A DNA stretch of 64,000 bases from Aeromicrobium yanjiei (lineage in GTDB: Bacteria > Actinomycetota > Actinomycetes > Propionibacteriales > Nocardioidaceae), in NCBI RefSeq assembly GCF_009649075.1, contig NZ_CP045737.1:2356001-2420000 (forward strand). Reading direction: 5' to 3'. Under the pieces are notes generated by a model. That model made no database searches. It saw only the letters and a list, made by a program, of their open reading frames with translations, and had not been told where the DNA came from. Below are positions 43,870-55,010 of this stretch, piece by piece. The position numbers were made by a program, and so were the translations under genes. How positions within the stretch are numbered: the stretch's first letter is position 1; each line of letters starts with the position of its first letter.

Positions 43870-45385
43870 GCTCCTTGGGCAGCTCGAAGTCCTGACCGCC
43901 CTGGGTGGGGAAGCCGAAGGCGTTGGCGCCCTCGTTCTTGGGCGCGGCCGTCTCCTGGGCGGCACGCTTGGCCGGGTTGCCCGACACGCGCTTGCCCTTC
44001 TTCTTCTGCTGGGGCTTCTGCTTGGCACCCGCGCGCTTGCCGGCGCCCGGCATGCCGGGGATGCCGGGCATGCCCGGGATCCCGCCGCCCTTGGCCATCT
44101 GCTGCATCATCTTCTGCATCCCGAAGAACTGCTCGACGAGGCTGTTGACGTCCTTGACCTCGGTGCCCGAGCCCTTGGAGATCCTGAGCCGACGCGAGCC
44201 GTCGATGATCTTGGGGTTGTCGCGCTCCGCGGGGGTCATCGACTTGATGATCGCCTTGATCTTGTCGAACTGGCGCTCGTCGAAGTTGTTGATCTGCTCC
44301 TTGTACTGCCCCATGCCGGGGATCATGCCCATGACCTTGGACATCGAGCCGAGCTTGGCGATGCCCTCGAGCTGCTTGAGCAGGTCCTCCATCGTGAACG
44401 AGCCGCCCATGAGCCGCTCGGCGTCCTTGGCGGCCTGATCGGCGTCGAACGCCTTCTCGGCCTGCTCGATCAGGGTGAGCATGTCGCCCATGTCGAGGAT
44501 GCGCCCCGCCATGCGATCGGGGTGGAACGTCTCGAAGTCGGTGAGCTTCTCGCCCGTCGAGGCGAACATGATCGGGCGACCGGTGATCGACCGGACCGAG
44601 AGCGCCGCACCGCCGCGGGCGTCGCCGTCGAGCTTGGTCAGCACCACACCGGTGAAGTCGACGCCCTCGAGGAAGGCCTGGGCGGTCACGACCGCGTCCT
44701 GGCCGATCATCGCGTCGATGACGAACAGCACCTCGTCGGGGTCGACGGCCGCGCGGATGTCGGCCGCCTGCTGCATCAGCTCGGCGTCGATGCCGAGGCG
44801 TCCGGCGGTGTCGACGATGACGACGTCGTGGAGCGTGCGGCGAGCCTCGGCCAGACCCGCGGTCGCGACCTGGACGGGATCGCCGACGCCGTTGCCGGGC
44901 TCGGGCGCGAAGACCGTGACCCCGGCCTGCTCGCCCACGACCTGCAGCTGAGTGACGGCGTTGGGACGCTGGAGGTCACAGGCCACCAGCATCGGCGACT
45001 TGCCCTGCTCCTTGAGCCAGAGCGAGAGCTTGCCCGCGAGCGTCGTCTTGCCGGCGCCCTGCAGGCCCGCGAGCATGATGACCGTCGGCGGGTTCTTCGC
45101 GTAGCGGATGCGGCGCGTCTCGCCGCCGAGGATCGTGACGAGCTCGTCGTTGACGATCTTGATGACCTGCTGGGCGGGGTTCAGCGCCTGGCTGACCTCC
45201 GCGCCGGAGGCCCGCTCCTTGACGTTGGCGATGAACTCGCGCACGACCGGGACGGCGACGTCGGCGTCGAGCAGGGCGACGCGGATCTCACGGGCGACCG
45301 CGTCGATGTCGGCCTCGGAGAGTCGACCCTTGCCGCGCAGGTTCTTGAACGCTGACTGCAGGCGATCTTGCAGGGTGTCGAACAT
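43853..45385 (-). CDS. ffh: Signal recognition particle protein Ffh
   Basis: A 510-residue SRP54: N domain, GTPase with GLQGAGKTT, DTAGRLGID and LTKLDGDARGG, and the Met-rich M domain that binds 4.5S RNA and signal peptides (MGMIPGMGQYKEQI, FFGMQKMMQQMAKGGG). A Gly/Pro/Met and Lys-rich C-terminal tail of about 60 residues follows. Works with FtsY, found at 49650-50792. Confidence 0.96.
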   Translation of the reverse strand: MFDTLQDRLQSAFKNLRGKGRLSEADIDAVAREIRVALLDADVAVPVVREFIANVKERASGAEVSQALNPAQQVIKIVNDELVTILGGETRRIRYAKNPPTVIMLAGLQGAGKTTLAGKLSLWLKEQGKSPMLVACDLQRPNAVTQLQVVGEQAGVTVFAPEPGNGVGDPVQVATAGLAEARRTLHDVVIVDTAGRLGIDAELMQQAADIRAAVDPDEVLFVIDAMIGQDAVVTAQAFLEGVDFTGVVLTKLDGDARGGAALSVRSITGRPIMFASTGEKLTDFETFHPDRMAGRILDMGDMLTLIEQAEKAFDADQAAKDAERLMGGSFTMEDLLKQLEGIAKLGSMSKVMGMIPGMGQYKEQINNFDERQFDKIKAIIKSMTPAERDNPKIIDGSRRLRISKGSGTEVKDVNSLVEQFFGMQKMMQQMAKGGGIPGMPGIPGMPGAGKRAGAKQKPQQKKKGKRVSGNPAKRAAQETAAPKNEGANAFGFPTQGGQDFELPKELKDLL

Positions 45386-45442
45386 GGGGTTGTCGTCGTC
45401 CTCAAAAAGATGGTGGGGGTCTGATCAACTCTAACCGAGGCC

Positions 45443-47710
45443 TCAGGCGAGAGCCGAGGCGATGGCGTCGCGGAGCCTGAGTGCCATGTCCTCGTCGAGC
45501 CGGTTCCCGTCGGCGTCGACGACGTAGAAGACGTCGCGGACCTCCTCGCCGTACGTCGACATGTGCGCCGAACGGATCGACAGCCCAAGATCTGCGATCC
45601 GGTGGCACACGGTCCACACGAGCCCCCGGCGGTCGTGTGCGCGGACCTCGACGACCGTCGCGGTCTCCGACACGTGGGTCAGCAGACGCACCCGCGCGTC
45701 CTCGGCATCGGGGATCGACGCCAGACGGCCGGGCAGGTCGAGATCGCCCGCCATCGCGGGGCGCAGCCGCTCGGTCAGGCGTGCGGGGTCGACGTCCTGG
45801 CGAGACACCTCCCACAGCGACACCGCGACGTCGCCGAGAGTGACGGTGCGCGCCGAACGGATCGCGAGCCCGGCCAGCGCGAGGCCGCCCGCGAGATCGG
45901 CCATGACGCCGCGCCGGTTGGCCGTGACGACCGTGAGCAGCGATCCGCCTTGGTGCGGCTCGACCGTGAGGGTGAAGTCCGCGGGCCCGGTGGTCCCCCA
46001 GCCGGGTATCGGGACGTGGACGGGCCACCCCTCGTACGCGTCGGCGTCGGGCGTCGTCACCGAGTCGTCCAGCACCCCACGCACCTTGGCGACCAGACCC
46101 TCGATGAGGCCGCGACGCCACGTGGACCACGCGCTCGCGCCGGTCGCCTGGGCGTCCGAGGCGGTGAGCGCCGCGAGCAGGTCCAGGAAGTCCTCGGTGC
46201 CCACGATCTCCGCGACGTTCGTCGCGGTGGACGGGTCCTCGATGTCGCGGCGCGTCGCGATGGTCGGCAGGAGCAGGTGCCAGCGCACGAGGCGCCCCAC
46301 CACCTCGGCGTCGGCCGCGTCGAACCCCCACCGTCGCGCGATGCGCTCGGCCATCGGTGCGCCCACCTCGGAGTGGTCGCCCGGGACGCCCTTGCCGATG
46401 TCGTGCAGCAGCGCCGCCACGGCCAGCAGGTCGGGACGCGCGACGTCCCGCTTGACCGCGGCGGCGTGCACGCAAGCCTCGAGGCTGTGGCGGTCCACCG
46501 TGAACCGGTGCACCGGCGACGAGGAGCCGCGCAGACGGATGGGCGCCCACTCGGGCAGCAGCCGGTCGACGACGCCGGCGAAGTCGAGCTCGTCCCACAC
46601 GCGGACGAGCCCCGGGCCCGCGGTGAGCAGGTCGACCAGGTGGCGGCGGGCCGTCGGCGGCCATGGGTCCGGCAGCTCGCCCATGGTCCTGGCCAGCCGC
46701 ACGGCGGACCCGGGCCCGAGTGGCAACCCCTCCCGGGCCGCCGCGGCGGCCGCCCGCAGCGCGAGCTCGGGATCGGTCGCGGGATCCGCGTCCTTGGTCA
46801 CGATCACCTCGCCGGCCAGGACGCCCACCCCCTCGCTGATCACCGACACCTTGGGGCCGGTCGAGGTGATCGTGCCCTTGCGGGGCGGGGCCAGGGCGTC
46901 GTCGACCTTGCGCCACGCGAGCGAGGCGAGGTGGGCGATGCGGCGACCGATCTGCCGCGTGTGGAGGTCGAGCTCCTCGGCGCCCATCCCGAGCGCCGCC
47001 GCGACGTCGGGGATCGCCTCGGGATCGAGGCGCTCGACCCGGCGGCCCACGGTCTGGTGCAGCGCGTCGCGGACGTCCAGCAGCGAGGTGCGCAGCCACT
47101 CGGACTCCCCGTGCGGGACGTCGATCAGCCACGTCGCCACGAGCGCCCGCAGGGTCACGCTGTCGCGCAGTCCCCCGCCGGACTCCTTGAGGTCGGGCAC
47201 CGCGGCGTGCGCGAGCCAGCCCGCTCGCTCGATCCGGGCCTCCCGGGCCCGGCGCACCTCCTCGACACGCGTACGGGCGTCGCGCCGCCAGTCGGCCAGC
47301 ACCTCCGAGCGCAGGCCCAGGACGAGGCCCGAGTCGCCGGCGACCGGGCGGGCGTCGAGCATCCCCATCGCGGCCCGGTGGTCGTCGGCCGCCGCGGCAC
47401 GCATCTGGCGGGTGTCGCGCACCGAGTGGTCGAGGGCCACCCCGTCGTCCCAGAGCGGATACCAGATCGCCTCGGCGACCTCACGGACCACGGACTCCTC
47501 GATCGACGGATCGTGCAGGAGCACGACGTCGAGATCGCTGAACGGCGACAGCTCGGAGCGGCCGTAGCCGCCCACCGCCACGAGCGCGAGCCCTCCGCCC
47601 TCGCGCGGATCGCCGTCGTGCGCGGGCGCCGCCGCGGAGAACAGCTGGCGGAGGCGGCGGTCGGCCTCGAGGGCTCGTTCGGCCCGGCGGCGGGCGAGGT
47701 CGTCTGTCAC
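45443..47710 (-). CDS. glnD: PII uridylyl/adenylyltransferase GlnD
   Basis: A 755-residue bifunctional nitrogen sensor: nucleotidyltransferase motif GGYGRSELSPFSDLD (residues 47-61), HD domain LLHDIGKGVPGDHSEVG near residue 435, and two C-terminal ACT domains that bind glutamine. In actinobacteria it adenylylates PII; GlnB here has the target Tyr51. GTG start at 47710. About 105 bases with a nested hairpin separate it from glnB. Confidence 0.93.
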   Translation of the reverse strand: MTDDLARRRAERALEADRRLRQLFSAAAPAHDGDPREGGGLALVAVGGYGRSELSPFSDLDVVLLHDPSIEESVVREVAEAIWYPLWDDGVALDHSVRDTRQMRAAAADDHRAAMGMLDARPVAGDSGLVLGLRSEVLADWRRDARTRVEEVRRAREARIERAGWLAHAAVPDLKESGGGLRDSVTLRALVATWLIDVPHGESEWLRTSLLDVRDALHQTVGRRVERLDPEAIPDVAAALGMGAEELDLHTRQIGRRIAHLASLAWRKVDDALAPPRKGTITSTGPKVSVISEGVGVLAGEVIVTKDADPATDPELALRAAAAAAREGLPLGPGSAVRLARTMGELPDPWPPTARRHLVDLLTAGPGLVRVWDELDFAGVVDRLLPEWAPIRLRGSSSPVHRFTVDRHSLEACVHAAAVKRDVARPDLLAVAALLHDIGKGVPGDHSEVGAPMAERIARRWGFDAADAEVVGRLVRWHLLLPTIATRRDIEDPSTATNVAEIVGTEDFLDLLAALTASDAQATGASAWSTWRRGLIEGLVAKVRGVLDDSVTTPDADAYEGWPVHVPIPGWGTTGPADFTLTVEPHQGGSLLTVVTANRRGVMADLAGGLALAGLAIRSARTVTLGDVAVSLWEVSRQDVDPARLTERLRPAMAGDLDLPGRLASIPDAEDARVRLLTHVSETATVVEVRAHDRRGLVWTVCHRIADLGLSIRSAHMSTYGEEVRDVFYVVDADGNRLDEDMALRLRDAIASALA

Positions 47711-47739
47711 GCGTACAGGCTAGAGGTCCCCCACACGAC

Positions 47740-47800
47740 GCTGGGCCCGACGTTTCGACGAACACGCCGACGGCGTGTCTGCCAGTACGTCAGGCCCAGC
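47740..47800 (-). terminator. Nested hairpin between glnB and glnD (attenuator-like)
   Basis: Outer stem GCTGGGCCCGACGT (47740-47753) with ACGTCAGGCCCAGC (47787-47800), 13 of 14 pairs; inner perfect palindrome ACACGCCG-A-CGGCGTGT (47762-47778). It lies 15 bases past the glnB stop, inside the amt-glnB-glnD row, so it may lower glnD expression or protect the amt-glnB RNA. Confidence 0.65.
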
Positions 47801-47815
47801 GGGGAGCAGGGGTGG

Positions 47816-49422
<1,607 letters not shown>

Positions 49423-49488
49423 GAAACCTCCGAAGTAGTGATCGCGGGCGAGGTGCCACCCGCTGCGTCACAGCCTGATTGCGGAGAG

Positions 49489-49556
49489 TTTCGTGATGAG
49501 CCCCTGGGTGTTGCGCCCAGGTCACGGAAATCGAATCTGTGTAAACACCGTGTTAC
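49489..49556 (-). promoter_or_regulatory. Dyads upstream of amt (48157-49422)
   Basis: Two elements. A 42-base imperfect dyad (49489-49530) has outer TTTCGTGA/TCACGGAAA and inner CCTGGG/CCCAGG arms. Next to it, GTAAACACCGTGTTAC (49541-49556) is nearly symmetric and shares GTGTTACG with the other amt promoter. They are candidate operator or leader structures for nitrogen control. Confidence 0.35.
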
Positions 49557-49569
49557 GCGCCCCACCCCC

Positions 49570-49636
49570 GCCCAGATTTGCGGAGCCCTGCACGCAATGT
49601 CGGCAGGAAAACGTGCAGGAGTCCGCAAATCTGGGC
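49570..49636. repeat. Inverted repeat downstream of ftsY
   Basis: Arms 49570-49594 (GCCCAGATTTGCGGAGCC start) and 49612-49636 are reverse complements except two or three bases, with a loop of 17. The complementarity goes on weakly into the C-rich and G-rich flanks. It ends about 14 bases from the ftsY stop (49650) and is another locus-specific 3' palindrome. Confidence 0.75.
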
Positions 49637-49649
49637 TGGGGGGCTGGGG

Positions 49650-50792
49650 TCAGGCCAGGAGTGCGTCGACGAACTCCTCGGCGTCGAACGGCGCCAGGTC
49701 GTCCTCGCCCTCGCCGAGGCCGACGAACTTGACCGGGACGCCGAGCTCACGCTGCACCGCGATGACGATGCCGCCCTTGGCGGTGCCGTCGAGCTTGGTC
49801 AGGACGATGCCGCTGACGTCCACGACCTCGCCGAAGACGCGCGCCTGGGTCAGGCCGTTCTGCCCCGTCGTGGCGTCGATGACCAGGAGGACCTCGGTCA
49901 CGGGGGCCTGCTTCTCGATCACGCGCTTGACCTTGCCGAGCTCGTCCATGAGCCCGGACTTGGTGTGCAGGCGCCCCGCGGTGTCGACCAGGACGACATC
50001 GGTCTCGTCCGCGATGCCGCGCTGGACGGCCTCGAAGCCCACGCTCGCGGGGTCGCCGCCCTCGGGACCACGGACGGTCGGTACGCCGACCCGCTCGCCC
50101 CAGGTCTGCAGCTGGTCGGCGGCTGCGGCGCGGAACGTGTCTGCCGCACCCAGGACGACGGTCTGCTCCTCGGCCACCAGGACGCGGGCGAGGCGGCCGA
50201 CGGTCGTGGTCTTGCCGGTGCCGTTGACGCCGACGACGAGCACGACGCCGGGCTTGCCGTCGGTGCCGGTCGAGCGCAGCGTCCGGTCCAGGGTCGGGTC
50301 GACGAGACGCACGAGCTCCTCGCGGAGCGCGGCCTTGGCGAGCTCGGGATCGGTGATGCCCTCGACGCGCAGCTTCGTGCGCAGGTTCTGCACCAGCTCG
50401 TCCGTCGCCGTGACGCCGACGTCGGCGGCGAGCAGGGTGTCCTCGATCTCCTCCCAGGCAGCGTCGTCGAGGCGAGCGCGGCCCAGGACGGACAGCAGTC
50501 CCCGGCCGAGCGAGCCCTGCGACTTCGCGAGCCGGGCCCGCAGGCGGACGAGCCGGCCCTGCGGGGTCTCGGGACGCTCCAGCGTGTCGACCGCGGTGGA
50601 CGGCGGCGGGAGATCCTCGTCCTCCAGGTGGGGCTCAGGACGCTCAGGGTGGTGGATGACCTCGTCGGTGATCTCCTGGAGATCCGCCGGCGGGGGCAGC
50701 TCGGCCCTCCCACGGGACATGACGAGGCCGATGCCGGCGCCCACGATGATGACGGCGGCAGCGATGACGATGAGGAGAACGGTCGTGGTCAC
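49650..50792 (-). CDS. ftsY: Signal recognition particle receptor FtsY
   Basis: A 380-residue SRP receptor: an N-terminal membrane anchor (residues 4-24), a short acidic linker, the N domain and the GTPase with GVNGTGKTTTVGRLA, DTAGRLHTKSGLMDEL and LTKLDGTAKGG. The GTG start at 50792 overlaps the cydC stop (GTGA), placing ftsY as the last gene of the cyd operon. Confidence 0.95.
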   Translation of the reverse strand: MTTTVLLIVIAAAVIIVGAGIGLVMSRGRAELPPPADLQEITDEVIHHPERPEPHLEDEDLPPPSTAVDTLERPETPQGRLVRLRARLAKSQGSLGRGLLSVLGRARLDDAAWEEIEDTLLAADVGVTATDELVQNLRTKLRVEGITDPELAKAALREELVRLVDPTLDRTLRSTGTDGKPGVVLVVGVNGTGKTTTVGRLARVLVAEEQTVVLGAADTFRAAAADQLQTWGERVGVPTVRGPEGGDPASVGFEAVQRGIADETDVVLVDTAGRLHTKSGLMDELGKVKRVIEKQAPVTEVLLVIDATTGQNGLTQARVFGEVVDVSGIVLTKLDGTAKGGIVIAVQRELGVPVKFVGLGEGEDDLAPFDAEEFVDALLA

Positions 50793-52384
50793 ACCGCGAT
50801 CCTATGCGGGACGTGCTGGGCGTCGCCCACGGCCACGACCCGGCCGACGCGCTCGAGCACCGCGGCCGAGTGGCTGATGACGACCAGGCTCCGGTCGGGA
50901 GCCAGCGCCAGCAGGTCGTCCATCAGCGCCTCCCCCGCCGCGGCGTCCAGGTGCTCGGTGGGCTCGTCGACGATCAGGACGCGGTGACCGCCCAGCACCA
51001 GCCGTGCGAGGCACAGCCGCTGGCGCTCCCCGCCGGACAGCCGGTTGCCGCGCTCACCGACCGTGGTGCCGAGACCGTCGGGCAGCGAGGCCACGAAGTC
51101 GCCGAGACCGGCGGTGTCCAAGGCCTTGAGCATGTCGGCGTCGGTCGCCTTCGGGTCGGCGATGCGCAGGTTCTCGCGGATCGAGGTGTCGAAGACGATC
51201 TCGTCCTGCCCGAGGTAGCCGACCACCGAGCGCACGTCGGACGCCGCGAGCTCCCGGACGTCCACCCCACCGAGCAGCACCTGTCCCTCGCTGGGCTCCA
51301 CGAGCCGGGCGAGGGTGTGGGCCAGTGTGCTCTTGCCACAGCCGCTCGGCCCGGTGACGCCCAGGACGCCGCCCTCGGGCAGCTCCAGGTCGATCCCCTT
51401 CGCGACGGTCGAGCTCCAGCCGACCGCGAGGTCCCGGGCGGCCAGGTCGTACGACGTCGGGAGCGGGTGGACGTCCACGGGATCGGTGATCGCCGCCGCA
51501 GCCAGTGAGAGCTCGGCCAGACGGGCCTCGGCGCCCTCGATCTCCGGACGCAGCCGCTCGGCCTCGGCCAGTGCCGAGAGCGACTCCACCAGGGCGAGCG
51601 GCGCGAGGACCACGATGCCGACGAGCACGGGGTTCAGGTCACCCGAGAGGGCCGCGATCGCGGCGACCGCGACCCCGGTGGCCAGCAGGACGACGGCCTC
51701 GCCCAGCCCCGAGACCACCGCGGCGCGCCGCTGGGCCGCCGCCAAGGAGGCGGTCGAGCGGCGGGTCTCGCGGCGCAGGACGTCGGTCGCCCCGTACGCG
51801 ACGAGGTCGGGCGCGGCCAGGACAGCCTGCGAGACGTCCGCCGCGAGATCGCCGCGCCACCGGGCGGTCAACGCCCCGGCGCGCCGCACGGACCACGGGA
51901 CGACCACGCGGACTGCGCCCATCGCGGTGAGCGTCGTGGCGGCGAGGACGGCTCCTGCCCGCGGCTCGATCACGGTCGCGAGCGCGACGGTCACCGCGGC
52001 CGAGACGAGCGCCACGACCCACGGCCCGCGCAGCCGGAGCACGCGGTCCTGGATCGCGTCGACGTCCGACACCACCCGGCTCACCAGGTCTCCCCGCCGG
52101 TGGGACGGCATGCCGCCGGGGGCGACCCGGTCGAGGTCCCGGTAGACCGCGATGCGCGCCTCGGTGACCCGCGCGAACGCGGCGTCGTGGGTCAGGAGCC
52201 GCTCGACGTAACGGAGGGCCGCCCGCGCGAGGCCGAAGAACCGCACCGACACGATCGCGATCATCAGGTAGAGCACGGGCGGCTGCTCGGCGGCCCGGAC
52301 GATCAGCCACGCGGACGTCAGCAGCAGGCCGATGCCGGCGAGCTCCGACATGACGCCGAAGAGCCGGCCCCAGATCATCTTCAT
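50789..52384 (-). CDS. cydC: Heme/thiol ABC exporter subunit CydC
   Basis: A 531-residue half-transporter needed for cytochrome bd assembly. Six spans, Walker A GPSGCGKST, signature LSGGERQRL and Walker B VLIVDEPTEHLD. The first residues MKMIWGRLFGVMSELAGIGLLLTSAWLI are the CydC-type start. ATGA overlap with cydD, GTGA overlap with ftsY. Confidence 0.92.
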   Translation of the reverse strand: MKMIWGRLFGVMSELAGIGLLLTSAWLIVRAAEQPPVLYLMIAIVSVRFFGLARAALRYVERLLTHDAAFARVTEARIAVYRDLDRVAPGGMPSHRRGDLVSRVVSDVDAIQDRVLRLRGPWVVALVSAAVTVALATVIEPRAGAVLAATTLTAMGAVRVVVPWSVRRAGALTARWRGDLAADVSQAVLAAPDLVAYGATDVLRRETRRSTASLAAAQRRAAVVSGLGEAVVLLATGVAVAAIAALSGDLNPVLVGIVVLAPLALVESLSALAEAERLRPEIEGAEARLAELSLAAAAITDPVDVHPLPTSYDLAARDLAVGWSSTVAKGIDLELPEGGVLGVTGPSGCGKSTLAHTLARLVEPSEGQVLLGGVDVRELAASDVRSVVGYLGQDEIVFDTSIRENLRIADPKATDADMLKALDTAGLGDFVASLPDGLGTTVGERGNRLSGGERQRLCLARLVLGGHRVLIVDEPTEHLDAAAGEALMDDLLALAPDRSLVVISHSAAVLERVGRVVAVGDAQHVPHRIAV

Positions 52385-53997
52385 GCGAGCACCATCCTCG
52401 AGGTGAGCTGCAGCTCGCGGTCCGCGGCCGCGATGGTCTCGGGGCGGTGGGCGACCACCACGACGGTCACGCCGAGCGACCGCACCGTGCGGAGGACGGC
52501 AGCCTCGCGCTCGGGGTCCAGCCCCGCGGTCGGCTCGTCGAGGAGCACGAGGTGCGCACTCCCCCGGCGTACGCGCAGCACGGCCCGCGCCACCGCGATC
52601 CGGCGGCGCTCGCCCGCCGACACGTCCTCGCCCGACTCGTCGACGACGCGGTCCAGCGGAAGATCGGCCGCGCCTGCGTCGCGCAGCGCCGCCATCACGT
52701 CGTCGCGGCTCGACTCCCCGTCTCCGAGACGTACGTTGTCCTCGATCGTGCCGGGCACGAGGCCGGGCACCTGCGGCACCCAGGCAATCTGTGCGCGCCA
52801 GGCGACGGGGTCGATCGTCGAGAGGTCCACGTCGTCGACCAGGACGTAGCCGGTCGTCGGACGCTCGAAGGCCATGAGCAGCGACAGCAGGGTGGACTTG
52901 CCGACGCCGGACGGTCCCGTGACGGCGATGAGCTCGCCCGGGCGGATGCGCGTGTGTGCGAGGTCCAGGCCGGGGACCGCGCGCCCGTCCCGGCGCACGA
53001 CGACGCCGTCGAGGACGATCTCGGCGGAGCGCAGGTCCGGGGCGGGAGCGGTGCCGGTGTGCCGGTCGTGGTCCAGCAGGCTCAGCAGCTCCGCGGTGGC
53101 CTCGGCGCCCTCGGTGCTGTCGTGGAACATCGCGCCGAGGCGCTTGAGCGGGGCGAACGCCTCCGGCGCCAGGAGCAGCACGAACAGGGCCGGGCCCAGC
53201 TCGAGGTGGCCCTCGACGACCCGCAGCCCGACGCTGACGGCCACGAGCGCGACGGCGAGCGTCGAGAACAGCTCGAGCACCAGCGAGGACAGGAACGCCA
53301 AGCGCAGCGCACGCACCGACTCGCGGCGGTGCCGGTCGCCCACCTCCCGCAGCCCCTGCTCCTGGCGACGGCCGAAGACCTTGAGGACCGTCAGGCCGTC
53401 CAGCACGTCGGCGAAGTGGCGGCCGAGTCGCTCGAGCGCCTGCCAGCGGCGGTCGATCCGATCCTTGGTGACCATGCCGACCAGCACCAGGAACACCAGC
53501 ACGAGCGGCAGGGTCACGGTCAGCACGATCGCCGACAGCAGGTCCGCGGAGGCCACGGCGATGAGCACCAGCGGCGGGACGAGCGCCGAGAGCACCACCT
53601 GTGGCAGGAAACGGCCGACGTAGCCGTCGAAGGCGTCGAGGCCCGGACCGAGCAGTGCGACCACGCGGGCGCTGTTGGGACGAGCGCCCAGCCGGCGGGG
53701 ATCGAGCAGATCGTCCACGACCTCGTCGCGGAGCTCCGCCTTCACGGTCGCGGCCGCGCGCGCCGACACCGCGGTGTGGCACCACGCCACGAGGGCGCGT
53801 GCGCCCAGACCCACGGCGATCGCGGTCACGAGGGCGGCGACGGGCTCCCCGTCGAAGCGCCGGGCCACGACCTCCGCCACGACGTACGCGACCGCGATCA
53901 CCAGCCCCGCGGTGGCGAGGCCCAGCAGCACGCTGGCGGCGAGGAGGCGGCGCACGCCGCTGGAGCGGCGGACGAGACGGGGGTCGAGGGGACGCAT
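52381..53997 (-). CDS. cydD: Heme/thiol ABC exporter subunit CydD
   Basis: A 538-residue half-transporter with Walker A GPSGVGKST, signature VSAGERRRIAVARA and Walker B LVLLDEPTAGLD. Pairs with CydC. ATG 53997 at MRPLDPRLVRRS; six bases after the cydB stop. In mycobacteria and other actinobacteria the order cydA-cydB-cydD-cydC is the same. Confidence 0.93.
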   Translation of the reverse strand: MRPLDPRLVRRSSGVRRLLAASVLLGLATAGLVIAVAYVVAEVVARRFDGEPVAALVTAIAVGLGARALVAWCHTAVSARAAATVKAELRDEVVDDLLDPRRLGARPNSARVVALLGPGLDAFDGYVGRFLPQVVLSALVPPLVLIAVASADLLSAIVLTVTLPLVLVFLVLVGMVTKDRIDRRWQALERLGRHFADVLDGLTVLKVFGRRQEQGLREVGDRHRRESVRALRLAFLSSLVLELFSTLAVALVAVSVGLRVVEGHLELGPALFVLLLAPEAFAPLKRLGAMFHDSTEGAEATAELLSLLDHDRHTGTAPAPDLRSAEIVLDGVVVRRDGRAVPGLDLAHTRIRPGELIAVTGPSGVGKSTLLSLLMAFERPTTGYVLVDDVDLSTIDPVAWRAQIAWVPQVPGLVPGTIEDNVRLGDGESSRDDVMAALRDAGAADLPLDRVVDESGEDVSAGERRRIAVARAVLRVRRGSAHLVLLDEPTAGLDPEREAAVLRTVRSLGVTVVVVAHRPETIAAADRELQLTSRMVLA

Positions 53998-54002
53998 CGC
54001 GA

Positions 54003-54998
54003 TCAGGCCGGGATGTGGTTCAGGCTGATGCGGCGGCGGAACACCCAGTACGACCAGCTCTGGTAGCCGATGACGATCGGGGTGAAGATCACCGCGACCC
54101 ACGACATGATCTTCAGCGTGTACGGCGTCGAGGCCGCGTTGGTGGTCGTCAGCGACCAGGCCGCGTCGAGCGAGGACGGCATGACGTCGGGGAACAGGCC
54201 CGTGAACAGGGTCGCGACGACCAGGGCGATCGAGAACGCGGTGCCCGTGAACGCCCAGCCGTCCCGGCCGGCGACCGCACTGGCCATGCCGAGCACGAAC
54301 GCGACGGCTGCCAGGCCACCGAGGATCCAGACCGCGAGGCTGTCCTGCGCCAGCCCGGTCCACACGATGAACGCCACCGCGAGCGCTCCGGCGACGACAC
54401 CGACCCGGAGGCCGAGCTTGATCGCCCGCTCGCGGATCTCCCCCTCGGTCTTGAGCCCGACGAAGAACGCGCCGTGGACCAGGAAGACCGTGAGCGTCAC
54501 CAGGCCGCCGAGCAGACCGTAGGGGTTCAGCAGGGTGAAGAAGCCGCCGACGTACTCACCGTCCGCGTCGATCGGCACACCGCGGACGATGTTGGCCAGG
54601 GCGACGCCCCACAGCAGGGCCGGGACGACCGAGCCGAAGACGATCGCGATGTCGCAGTTGCGCCGCCACGACGGCTCGTCCCGCTTCGAGCGGAACTCGA
54701 TACCGATGATGCGCACGATCAGCCCGATCAGGATGAGCAGCAGCGGCAGGTAGAAGCCGCTGAACAGCGTCGCGTACCACTCGGGGAACGCCGCGAACGT
54801 GGCTCCGCCGGCGACCAGCAACCACACCTCGTTGCCGTCCCAGACCGGACCGATCGTGCTGATCAGGGCGCGGCGCTCCCGCTCGCCCTTGGCCATGACC
54901 GCCATGAGCATGCCGACCCCGAAGTCGAATCCCTCGAGCACGAGGTAGCCGACCCACAGGACCGCGATGATGATGAACCAGAAGGTCGTGAGCTCCAT
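54003..54998 (-). CDS. cydB: Cytochrome bd ubiquinol/menaquinol oxidase subunit II
   Basis: A 331-residue membrane subunit with eight to nine spans; LEGFDFGVGML near the N-terminus and WDGNEVWLLVAGGATFAAFPEWY are CydB hallmarks. Pairs with CydA to reduce oxygen without pumping protons. 12 bases after cydA. Confidence 0.95.
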   Translation of the reverse strand: MELTTFWFIIIAVLWVGYLVLEGFDFGVGMLMAVMAKGERERRALISTIGPVWDGNEVWLLVAGGATFAAFPEWYATLFSGFYLPLLLILIGLIVRIIGIEFRSKRDEPSWRRNCDIAIVFGSVVPALLWGVALANIVRGVPIDADGEYVGGFFTLLNPYGLLGGLVTLTVFLVHGAFFVGLKTEGEIRERAIKLGLRVGVVAGALAVAFIVWTGLAQDSLAVWILGGLAAVAFVLGMASAVAGRDGWAFTGTAFSIALVVATLFTGLFPDVMPSSLDAAWSLTTTNAASTPYTLKIMSWVAVIFTPIVIGYQSWSYWVFRRRISLNHIPA

Positions 54999-55010
54999 GT
55001 CAGTGTCCGA

